From CALMEH01 sp964548225 (GTDB lineage Bacteria > Acidobacteriota > Blastocatellia > Pyrinomonadales > Pyrinomonadaceae), in assembly GCA_964548225.1 (NCBI GenBank), contig CAZJQP010000083.1, positions 1 through 22,066 on the forward strand: DNA of 22,066 bases. Reading direction: 5' to 3'. The stretch's first letter is position 1. Each line of letters opens with the position of its first letter. The position numbers were made by a program, and so were the translations under genes. The notes beneath the pieces were generated by a model. That model searched no databases and had not been told where the DNA came from. It saw nothing but the letters and a program-made list of their open reading frames with translations. Below are positions 1 to 5,129 of the stretch, piece after piece.

Positions 1-55
1 TAATGTTTCTGTTTAACACATGCTTTTACCAGTTTTAAATAGTGGTTTTTTGCAG

Positions 56-103
56 GGGGTCCGTTGGCGCTCCAGTCGTTTTTTACACCGAACTGACGTT
101 ATT
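56..103 (-). repeat. Dispersed repeat R, copy a
   Basis: Read on the minus strand this matches the repeat at 22014-22066 almost base for base. Shared blocks are GCGCTCCAGTCG (67-78) and CCGAACTGACGTTA (88-101), with a two-base length difference in the T-rich middle. Partial copies also lie at 21425-21468 and 21543-21577. The stop codon of the XRE gene (99-101) lies inside the repeat, so the repeat edge forms the 3' end of that gene. Positions 1-55 hold nothing recognisable. Confidence 0.75.
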
Positions 104-455
104 CTACATTGTCGCGCAATTGAGTGAGCAATTCTTCGACTCTATCCAATTTATCAACCGGAATATCTTTGACAATCTGGCTCAAACGCGCCGGAATTTT
201 GCCTCTTTTGAGCGAATTTAACGAATGATTTTCGCCGAGCGTGTCGTTTTCGTCCGCTTTCCATTCAAACAAATCGTTCGGCGTGCAATTCAAGGCACGG
301 CAAATCGTTTCGATATGTTTGATTTTCAAACTTTGCACCTGATTTGCCGCCAATTGATACGCCGTCGCCCGCAAAAACCCGTTTTTTATCAAAAAAGCAT
401 AACCCTTATCTATCCCGCGCAACGCAAAAACTCTCTTCAAATTAAACTTCAGCAT
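99..455 (-). CDS. XRE/Cro-C1 family helix-turn-helix transcriptional regulator
   Basis: A 118-residue DNA-binding protein. Residues about 1-65 form a Cro/C1-type helix-turn-helix fold: an N-terminal helix, then ATAYQLAANQVQSLKIKHIE as the turn region, then ICRALNCTPNDLFEW, the usual fourth and fifth helices of the HTH_26/YozG-like class. The C-terminal 50 residues look helical (DKLDRVEELLTQLRDN) and may dimerise. I place the start at ATG 455-453 rather than at upstream in-frame codons, because homologues begin close to the first HTH helix, an AGGTG stretch lies about 10 bases upstream, and three TTGCAC boxes lie just before it. A clear TATAAT lies further upstream (516-511, minus strand). It probably represses its own promoter, and perhaps other island promoters. 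The targets are inferred. Confidence 0.85.
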   Translation of the reverse strand: MLKFNLKRVFALRGIDKGYAFLIKNGFLRATAYQLAANQVQSLKIKHIETICRALNCTPNDLFEWKADENDTLGENHSLNSLKRGKIPARLSQIVKDIPVDKLDRVEELLTQLRDNVE

Positions 456-461
456 AGTGGC

Positions 462-516
462 TTTGCACCTAAACCGCATTTTGCACTCATACTGCTTAAT
501 TTGCACTAATATTATA
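462..516 (-). promoter_or_regulatory. XRE promoter (-10 TATAAT) with three TTTGCAC operator-like boxes
   Basis: On the minus strand TATAAT occupies 516-511, the likely -10 of the XRE gene; no good -35 is visible. Between it and the ATG lie three copies of TTTGCAC(C/T) at 462-469, 480-487 and 500-507 (plus-strand reading), spaced 18 and 20 bp apart. This arrangement, repeated boxes between a promoter and a regulator's own start, is what an autorepressor operator looks like. Related boxes recur at 3306-3375. Confidence 0.55.
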
Positions 517-520
517 GCAA

Positions 521-552
521 AACAAAGACCGTTAAAATTGGCGGTCTTTGTT
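521..552 (-). terminator. Intrinsic terminator hairpin between the P63C and XRE genes
   Basis: Perfect 11-bp inverted repeat AACAAAGACCG (521-531) and CGGTCTTTGTT (542-552) with a 10-base loop. It lies just past the stop of the P63C gene (572), which is transcribed towards it. T-rich sequence follows on both sides, so it may work in either direction. Confidence 0.7.
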
Positions 553-571
553 GTTTTTGGATAACGCGGTT

Positions 572-1537
572 TTAGTGAAGCAATCGGCTCTCATCTTCAA
601 TTTCTTCGTATTGGTCATATAAAGGTAAAGACTTATAGACAGGTATCGCAATATTTAACTTTTCCTCAAAAGTGTCCCAATCGCCATCATCAAAAATTCT
701 CATTAAAGTAATTTCCGATGCAAGTAATTCTCGCAGTCGCGGGGGTCCGACATCTTTTGTTAATCTCTGAAACAATCTATTTTTCAACTTACCTTTTTCG
801 TTTTTAGGGGTAAGTCGTTTTAATTCTTCTAAGACGGCAGGGGCAAGTCTTTTATAAATGAGATAGTTCGTCAACCGCGCCCAACTTATGCCTCGTTTGT
901 GCTTGTTATCTTCATCATACTTCCAACCTTTAAGACGGCAAATGTGATAATAAAATTCATCGGGAAATGTTTTAACCCACTTTTGCAATTCTTTAGCAAT
1001 GAATGCCTCAAAAATTGTTTCTAACGCATTTCTAGCGCGAGTGAATTGATAACCCGTTGCTTCATCAACAAGGGCAGTTATACCGACTTTAGCAAACACA
1101 CGAATCAACTTTTCGCACCGTTCTGCAATATCTTTTTGCCTTTGTGTTTTAAGCAATCCTTGTGAACGAGCTTCTAACATTAAATTGCAAATTTCGTTCA
1201 GAGCCTCTGCTTGATAGCCGTGTATTATTTTTCCTTGATAGTTCAACTTTAACGGCTCAAAGCGGTCCGACTCTTTTGCTTGATTTATAAGGGGTTGGAG
1301 TGCTTTATAGCCAAATAAGCGTCCCAACCTAGAACCCGCTTTATTTGTCATAGTTTCATCAACCAATTTCAGAGCATCTTGCATTCCGCGCCCAGATAAT
1401 ACTCTAAGACCGCTTTCCGTTACATACGCCTTTACTTTGTAACCAGCGAGGTCAAGAGTTCCATCGTGTGTTATTTTCTCCCCCCATCGAGCCGCCGCCC
1501 CTTTTTTTGCAATCGCAGTTTTTTCGTCTTTTGACAA
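572..1537 (-). CDS. P63C-domain-containing protein
   Basis: A 321-residue protein matching the P63C domain layout from memory of the family. It begins with a basic AIAKKGAAARWG stretch, then LRVLSGRGMQDAL (about 45-57), then SRLGRLFGYKALQPLI, HGYQAEALNEICNLMLEARS, AKVGITALVDEATGYQ, and FPDEFYYHICRLKGW followed by YKRLAPAVLEELKR. The C-terminal DVGPPRLRELLASEITLMR segment is also typical. The biochemical role of P63C proteins is unknown; they are common in mobile and accessory DNA. The only available start is TTG at 1537-1535 without a ribosome site, and the frame butts against a truncated plus-strand gene fragment at the same point, so the native first codons may have been lost. It runs towards the XRE gene with a terminator between them. 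Confidence 0.85.
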   Translation of the reverse strand: MSKDEKTAIAKKGAAARWGEKITHDGTLDLAGYKVKAYVTESGLRVLSGRGMQDALKLVDETMTNKAGSRLGRLFGYKALQPLINQAKESDRFEPLKLNYQGKIIHGYQAEALNEICNLMLEARSQGLLKTQRQKDIAERCEKLIRVFAKVGITALVDEATGYQFTRARNALETIFEAFIAKELQKWVKTFPDEFYYHICRLKGWKYDEDNKHKRGISWARLTNYLIYKRLAPAVLEELKRLTPKNEKGKLKNRLFQRLTKDVGPPRLRELLASEITLMRIFDDGDWDTFEEKLNIAIPVYKSLPLYDQYEEIEDESRLLH

Positions 1538-1732
1538 TGCGGCATCACGCGCAAAACCGCATTGGTAAATAAAGTGCTGTATTCCGAGCGCGGTGAAAGC
1601 TATAACTCAAACCAAGTTTATAGCATCATCGGCAAATTACGAAAACGAAGCCTGCTTATGAAACAAGGTGAATATGATTTTATAACGAATCAAGGAATTG
1701 ACCTGTTGAGAGAAAAAGGTTTTATTGAATAA
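1535..1732 (+). pseudogene. C-terminal fragment of a winged-helix protein
   Basis: An open frame of 65 codons ending TAA at 1730-1732. It contains TALVNKVLYSERGESYNSNQ, then VYSIIGKLRKRSLLMKQGEY, then DFITNQGIDLLREKGFIE, which reads as two helices plus a wing of a winged helix-turn-helix domain. It has no ATG before the domain, no ribosome site, and its frame is closed by TGA at 1532-1534, at the point where the divergent P63C frame begins. I read it as a 5'-truncated gene left at a recombination junction. A short protein starting at TTG 1562 or GTG 1574 cannot be excluded. The family name is not recognised. Confidence 0.45.
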
Positions 1733-1817
1733 GTTTTGCTTGAAAAAGCAAAAGGCTTAGAAGATATTGCGAGTATCAACTAAGCCAGATTACTAAAAAT
1801 AGGAGGTAAAAACCACG

Positions 1818-1853
1818 ATGGCTGTCATTATCGTAATAGTAATACCACCTTAG
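1818..1853 (+). CDS. Putative 11-residue leader peptide
   Basis: A perfect AGGAGG (1801-1806) precedes ATG 1818 by 11 bases, and the frame reads MAVIIVIVIPP before TAG 1851-1853. Seven of the eleven residues are Ile or Val, and it ends Pro-Pro-stop, a combination known to slow ribosomes. The stop codon forms the first three bases of the inner stem of hairpin 3, so a stalled or terminating ribosome would melt that stem. This is the layout of attenuator leader peptides, but what it would control is unclear, since the next features are a tRNA-like gene and the aspartic protease gene. It could also be chance. Confidence 0.3.
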   Translation: MAVIIVIVIPP

Positions 1854-1912
1854 CCCGTTAGGGCTATTTGGTAACACGCTAGGGCTGTCTTTACGATAGC
1901 TTTAGCTTTACT

Positions 1913-1933
1913 TGAGTTCAAAATTTGAACTCA
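1913..1933. repeat. Perfect 21-bp palindrome upstream of the tRNA-like gene
   Basis: TGAGTTCAAA and TTTGAACTCA flank a single central A. It lies five bases before the tRNA-like sequence. The GTTC-N7-GAAC core could be an operator for a dimeric regulator, or the stem could help process the transcript. Confidence 0.5.
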
Positions 1934-1938
1934 GCAAC

Positions 1939-2024
1939 GCGGACGTGGCGAAATTAGCAGACGCGACACACTAGGACTGTGTTGTTTCTCACGAAACGTG
2001 CAAGTGCAAATCTTGTCGTCCGCA
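1939..2024 (+). tRNA. Leu-type (type II) tRNA-like gene with apparent anticodon AGG
   Basis: Acceptor stem GCGGACG (1939-1945) pairs perfectly with CGTCCGC (2017-2023), with discriminator A2024, then CC but no encoded CCA. The D arm is GCG/CGC with loop AAATTAGCAGA. The anticodon stem ACACA (1966-1970) pairs with TGTGT (1978-1982) around the seven-base loop CTAGGAC, placing AGG at positions 34-36. A long variable arm GTTTC/GAAAC (1984-1997) and the overall sequence follow bacterial tRNA-Leu. The T stem GCAAG/CTTGT holds loop TGCAAAT. Oddities: AGG would read CCU (Pro), not a Leu codon, and TAG sits one base too early; G18 is A and the usual U55 is G, so the normal D-loop/T-loop contact is changed. 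It is either a divergent island-borne tRNA or a decaying one. Confidence 0.7.
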
Positions 2025-2070
2025 CCTTTTTTAGTATAGGCATTTTTGCCGATGTTAGCAAGATTATATT

Positions 2071-2625
2071 ATGAATTCAAATTTTCACGCTTTTACTTTG
2101 GCTTTTGAAAGTATAGCCCCACAGTTAATTACACCAATAAAAATCTCGACAGCCTTTGACCCACGAACACCGCCGACAGTTCTCCCGCAACTTTTTGATG
2201 GGAAGGCACTTTGGGACACGGGGGCAAGTCATTGCGTTATTTCAAAAAGGTTCGTGGCTCAACTTAAACTTACACCTGTCGGCTCTAGTGTTGTTAGACA
2301 CGCGGGCGGAAGCAGTTCTTGTAACAGATACCTCTTAAACTTCTATTTACCTAACCGTGTGGCGTTTCCTGGCGTAATGGTAAGCGAATGTGATATTGCC
2401 GATAATTTCGATATAATAATCGGTATGGACATTATTACACAAGGGGATTTCTCTTTAACCAATTTTAATAGGAAAACGGTTTTTTCCTTCCGGTTTCCAT
2501 CAATCGAATGTGTTGATTTCGTCAAAACTCACAATTCGCTGATGTCTGTTAAACAAAAACCGAATGACCCGTGTTATTGCGGGTCGGGCAGAAAGCATAA
2601 AAAATGTCACGGGGCTAGGGCGTGA
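2071..2625 (+). CDS. Retropepsin-like aspartic protease with C-terminal SEC-C zinc motif
   Basis: A 184-residue protein with two recognisable parts. Residues about 15-142 form a retroviral-type aspartic protease half: ALWDTGASHCVIS carries the catalytic D49-T50-G51, and FDIIIGMDII (113-122) is the second conserved hydrophobic-Gly motif of the family. Such proteins act as homodimers, one Asp from each chain. Residues 164-180 are a SEC-C motif (C168-x-C170, GSGRKHKK, C179-H180), a zinc-binding tail seen on SecA and on many proteins that associate with ribosomes or other proteins. There is no signal peptide, so it is expected in the cytoplasm. No strong ribosome site precedes the ATG. It converges on the small gene at 2628-2861 with two bases between the stops. 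The substrate is unknown. Confidence 0.85.
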   Translation: MNSNFHAFTLAFESIAPQLITPIKISTAFDPRTPPTVLPQLFDGKALWDTGASHCVISKRFVAQLKLTPVGSSVVRHAGGSSSCNRYLLNFYLPNRVAFPGVMVSECDIADNFDIIIGMDIITQGDFSLTNFNRKTVFSFRFPSIECVDFVKTHNSLMSVKQKPNDPCYCGSGRKHKKCHGARA

Positions 2626-2627
2626 GT

Positions 2628-2861
2628 TTAGTGTAATCCGATGGTTGCGATTGATACTGTATAGGCTTGCGCCCCCGCGTGGCAAGGCTGAATCATAACT
2701 TCGCCGAGTTCGCTGTTTTTTTCTAGGTTAAGATAAGCATCAAGAGGCGTTTTATACACGCCGACAACTTCCTCACCTTTTATTGCGAGAACTTTGCCTT
2801 CGTGTTTTTTAACCAATTCCTTTTGGTTTTCTATAAAATAGGTAAGTTCTTTTTCAAACAT
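2628..2861 (-). CDS. Small DUF5678-like protein
   Basis: A 77-residue protein: an amphipathic N-terminal helix (FEKELTYFIENQKELVKKH), then a compact alpha/beta core, GKVLAIKGEEVVGVYKTPLD, followed by LGEVMIQPC. This resembles the DUF5678-type pattern of short proteins that are often found near retropepsin-like genes; both statements rest on memory of the family. I choose ATG 2861 because GGAGGT lies six bases upstream; a longer reading from TTG 2873 would begin inside that ribosome site. It lies tail-to-tail with the aspartic protease gene, so the two could be a protease and its substrate or adaptor, which is an inference from position only. Function unknown. Confidence 0.7.
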   Translation of the reverse strand: MFEKELTYFIENQKELVKKHEGKVLAIKGEEVVGVYKTPLDAYLNLEKNSELGEVMIQPCHAGAQAYTVSIATIGLH

Positions 2862-2922
2862 AACTACCTCCAATTCTAATTATATCAAAGTGCTTAAGTA
2901 TAAGCCAAGAATTTTAAAATGT

Positions 2923-3108
2923 CTATTGTCCCTTAGTTACAGGTGTTTTATACATCAAACGCTTACCTGCAACGCTTTCAATCGCCTTAACGGTTCTTTC
3001 GCCGTCCGAAATTTTGCGGTTATTGAATCTGAAATCAAACTCATTCAAATAACGGTGCAAATGCTTTTTGCTAACGTGATGAAACGTGCCGATTATTCCG
3101 CGGCTCGT
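2923..3108 (-). pseudogene. IS1595-family (ISXO2-like) transposase, C-terminal remnant
   Basis: Translating the minus strand in the frame ending at TAG 2925-2923 gives RGIIGTFHHVSKKHLHRYLN, then EFDFRFNNRKISDGERTVKA, then IESVAGKRLMYKTP. This is the characteristic end of ISXO2-like DDE transposases (RG-I-G-x-x-HH-VS-K-HL-RYL-EF-FR-NNR, then ER-A-GKRL-Y). Homology stops abruptly near 3102-3108; the catalytic DDE part is absent. A possible outer end with CTTAAG lies around 2886-2905 but I could not confirm a terminal repeat. It is too short to be functional. Confidence 0.8.
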
Positions 3109-3240
3109 GTAGCAACCATCGCGTCGGAATTGCTTCGCAATCCGAATACATCCGCAAAAGTAAAAACCGTAGCGGCATCAGTCTTAACGCAAACGCCAAA
3201 CAAGACGACATCAAAATCGTCCGGCGGTAAAAAGCGGTAA
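3079..3240 (+). CDS. Small Ala/Ser/Lys-rich protein, possibly 5'-truncated
   Basis: The C-terminal 45 residues, VATIASELLRNPNTSAKVKT followed by VAASVLTQTPN and a Ser/Lys/Gly tail, match a widespread class of small bacterial proteins with the pattern A-x-L-R-(D/N)-P-x-(S/T)-x-x-x-K-x-x-A-x-S-x-L-(S/T)-Q, of unknown function. The frame is open back to 2890, but everything before about 3105 is antisense to the IS1595 transposase remnant, so upstream residues are not native. ATG 3079 gives 53 residues; ATG 3061 and ATG 2890 are alternatives. No ribosome site supports any of them. A strong terminator follows. It could be a real gene that borrowed a start from the IS, or a truncated relic. Confidence 0.5.
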   Translation: MKRADYSAARVATIASELLRNPNTSAKVKTVAASVLTQTPNKTTSKSSGGKKR

Positions 3241-3256
3241 GCGAGCTAAAAACTCG

Positions 3257-3287
3257 AAAAAAAGCCTAGCCGAAAGCTAGGCTTTTT
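3257..3287 (+). terminator. Rho-independent terminator
   Basis: AAAGCCTAGC (3261-3270), loop CGAAA, GCTAGGCTTT (3276-3285), with an A-run before and T-run after. It follows the small gene ending at 3240. Confidence 0.85.
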
Positions 3288-3305
3288 CACTTGCTCAAAA
3301 TCAAC

Positions 3306-3375
3306 TTGCACCCAAACCGCTTAATCTGCACTCAAACCTGTGGAAAACTAGGGTTTTGGGTGCAAAGCCCAGCAT
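3306..3375. promoter_or_regulatory. Second cluster of TTGCAC boxes
   Basis: TTGCACCCAAACCGC at 3306-3320 matches 463-477 near the XRE start in 14 of 15 bases, and TGCACTCA follows at 3327-3334. An inverted copy at about 3354-3370, read on the minus strand as GGCTTTGCACCCAAA, matches 459-473. The boxes may bind the XRE regulator or mark an island end. Apart from these and the 21-bp array beginning at 3437, the 350-base gap 3288-3637 holds no gene. Confidence 0.45.
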
Positions 3376-3436
3376 ATTTCACCTCGTAAATTTATGAGTA
3401 ATGTTAGTTTAAAGCTGAAAGTTTTGCAATTATTTG

Positions 3437-3623
3437 TGAGTTTTTTGTGTTTTTATGTGAGTAATGTATGTGCAGTTCTGATACTTGTGTGTTTAGCTCA
3501 AACCGAATTGCGTAAAAACCTAACTTTTTTGTGTTAGTATCTAACCTTTTTGCGTTAATAGCTGAGTTTTTTGTGTTTTTCTCAAACCAAATTGTGTTTT
3601 CTTCAAACCAAATTGTGTTTTCT
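3437..3623. repeat. Degenerate ~21-bp tandem array
   Basis: The last two units (3582-3602 and 3603-3623) are identical 21-mers beginning TCAAACCAAATTGTG. Before them lie weaker units of 19-23 bp with a shared TTGTGTT-like core, for example at 3521-3541, 3542-3562 and 3563-3581, and TCAAACCGAATTGCG at 3498. The array ends 14 bases before the gnd stop codon. Confidence 0.6.
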
Positions 3624-3637
3624 TATAACATTTTTGA

Positions 3638-5044
3638 TTATTTATCCCAATCGGGCGTGTGAAAAGTGCCTTCTTTGTCAATTCTTTGATAAGTGTGCGC
3701 TCCGAAAAAGTCGCGTTGGGCTTGAATCAAGTTCGCGGGCAAGCGTTCGGTGCGATAGGCGTTGAAATAATTGAGCGACGCGCTGAAACACATCGTCGGA
3801 AGATTGAAAATCGGCGCGTTCACGCAGATTTTCAGCAAATCTGCGCTGTGCGCTTTTAGCTTTTCGGCAAAATCCGCGTCCAAAATCAAGTTTGAAAGCT
3901 CTCCGTTTTTGGCAAAAGCCTTGCGAATATCTTCTAAAAGCGCGGCGCGAATAATACAACCGCCGCGCCAGAGTTTAGCGCATTCGGTCAAATCAATTTC
4001 GTAACCTTTCTCGACGGAAGCCGCTTTGAGCAAAGCCAAACCTTGCGCGTAAGTGATAATAAAACTCGCCAAAAGCGCGTTTTTAATGCTTTCAACCGAT
4101 ACATTTTCGGATAAATTCGCTTCGTTTGAAGACGTTCCTAAAATTCCGCTCGCCGTTGCGCGTTCCGCTTTTATCGCGGAGATTTGGCGCATCGTAACGG
4201 CGGAATCTATCGTCGGAATCGGCACGCCGAAATCCATCGCGGCTTGCGAAGTCCATTTGCCCGTGCCTTTCTGTCCGGCAGTGTCGAGTATCATTTCGAC
4301 CAAGTTTTCACCTGTTTCCGCGTCTTTTTTTCGCAAAACCGTTTCGGTAATTTCGATAAGAAACGAATTTAATTCAGCCTTGTTCCACGCGCCGAAAACA
4401 TCCGCCATTTCATCGTCCGACATCCCGAAACCGCGTTTCAAGACATCGTAAGTTTCGGCGATAAGTTGCATCAAACCGTATTCGATGCCGTTGTGAACCA
4501 TCTTCACAAAATGCCCCGCCGAACCATTGCCGACGTGCGCCGCGCACGGCTCGCCGTTGATTTTTGCAGACGCGGCTTCGAGGATTTTTTGAACGTGCGC
4601 GTAAATCTCCGCCTTGCCGCCAATCATTATGCTCGCGCCGTGCCGTGCGCCTTCTTCGCCGCCGGAAACACCAACGCCAAGAAACTCGAAACCATTGTCC
4701 GTGAGAAGCTTTTCGCGCCTTTCGGTGTCGGGAAAGTGCGAATTTCCGCCGTCAATCACGATGTCGCCCGCGTCCAAATGATTGATTAAATCGTTTATCA
4801 CAATGTCCACGACATTCGCCGGAACAAGTATCATAATTTTTCGCGGGCTTTCGAGTTTTTCGAGAAATTCCGCAAGATTTTCCGCCGTCTGCAAGTTAAA
4901 ATCTTTGCCTTCATCAAGTAAAAGTTGGCGTTTTTCTGCGTCCAAATCATAACCAACGCCCGAAAAACCTTTTTCCGCGACATTCAGCAGAAAATTTCTG
5001 CCCATCGTTCCGAGTCCAATCATTCCAAATTGTGCTTGTGCCAT
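3638..5044 (-). CDS. gnd: 6-phosphogluconate dehydrogenase, decarboxylating
   Basis: Oxidises 6-phosphogluconate to ribulose 5-phosphate and CO2 in the oxidative pentose phosphate pathway; cytoplasmic homodimer in known cases. The 468 residues match the usual length. Residues 1-175 form the Rossmann domain with G10-L-G-T-M-G15, then IDGGNSHFPDT and GVSGGEEGARHG. The catalytic segment GHFVKMVHNGIEYG gives K181 and E188. The helical domain has KGTGKWTSQAAMD and WRGGCIIRA, and the end (ANLIQAQRDFFGAH, KEGTFHT) is complete. After the second strand, where NADP enzymes usually have N-R-(S/T), this protein has YDLD, which suggests a preference for NAD. It starts at ATG 5044 and is divergent from the dehydratase gene. 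Confidence 0.97.
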   Translation of the reverse strand: MAQAQFGMIGLGTMGRNFLLNVAEKGFSGVGYDLDAEKRQLLLDEGKDFNLQTAENLAEFLEKLESPRKIMILVPANVVDIVINDLINHLDAGDIVIDGGNSHFPDTERREKLLTDNGFEFLGVGVSGGEEGARHGASIMIGGKAEIYAHVQKILEAASAKINGEPCAAHVGNGSAGHFVKMVHNGIEYGLMQLIAETYDVLKRGFGMSDDEMADVFGAWNKAELNSFLIEITETVLRKKDAETGENLVEMILDTAGQKGTGKWTSQAAMDFGVPIPTIDSAVTMRQISAIKAERATASGILGTSSNEANLSENVSVESIKNALLASFIITYAQGLALLKAASVEKGYEIDLTECAKLWRGGCIIRAALLEDIRKAFAKNGELSNLILDADFAEKLKAHSADLLKICVNAPIFNLPTMCFSASLNYFNAYRTERLPANLIQAQRDFFGAHTYQRIDKEGTFHTPDWDK

Positions 5045-5054
5045 AACGAAATTT

Positions 5055-5122
5055 TAACCACAAAGACACAAAGGCACAAAGCTAAAATCAAACTTTGTGT
5101 TCTTCGCGTCTTTGTGGTGAAA
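5055..5122. repeat. Intergenic imperfect palindrome, CACAAAG family, copy 1
   Basis: ACCACAAAGACACAAAGG (from 5057) faces CTTTGTGTTCTTCGCGTC followed by TTTGTGGT (to 5120). It is the same family as the perfect copy at 12981-13044. It fills the gap between divergent gnd and the dehydratase gene, so both promoters would have to lie in or beside it. Confidence 0.75.
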
Positions 5123-5129
5123 TTTTTTT

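Larger units (their letters stand above)
1734..1933 (+). ncRNA. Candidate structured RNA region (unclassified)
   Basis: About 200 bases packed with complementary segments. Hairpin 1 pairs TTTTGCTT (1734-1741) with AAGCAAAA (1746-1753) around a GAAA tetraloop. Hairpin 2 pairs GGCTTAG (1754-1760) with CTAAGCC (1780-1786), then a symmetric AA/AA internal loop, then GATA with TATC around TTGCGAG. Hairpin 3 pairs TACCA (1843-1847) with TGGTA (1869-1873) and TAGCCC (1851-1856) with GGGCTA (1861-1866) around GTTA. An outer stem pairs TATCGTAA (1829-1836) with TTACGATA (1891-1898). A 21-bp palindrome (1913-1933) ends just before the tRNA-like gene. It matches no RNA family that I recognise. Transcription is not shown. 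Confidence 0.4.

Noticed and set aside
225..509. Plus-strand open frame opposite the XRE gene
   Set aside because: It is the antisense shadow of the XRE gene and its operator region, with no similarity to known proteins and no ribosome site.
2890..3060. N-terminal extension of the small gene ending at 3240
   Set aside because: The opposite strand encodes a recognisable IS1595 transposase end, so the plus-strand residues here are not a natural protein sequence.
3571..3765. Small plus-strand frame with a repeated seven-residue Gln/Thr/Lys motif
   Set aside because: It reads through the 21-bp repeats and into the antisense of gnd, with no supporting signals.
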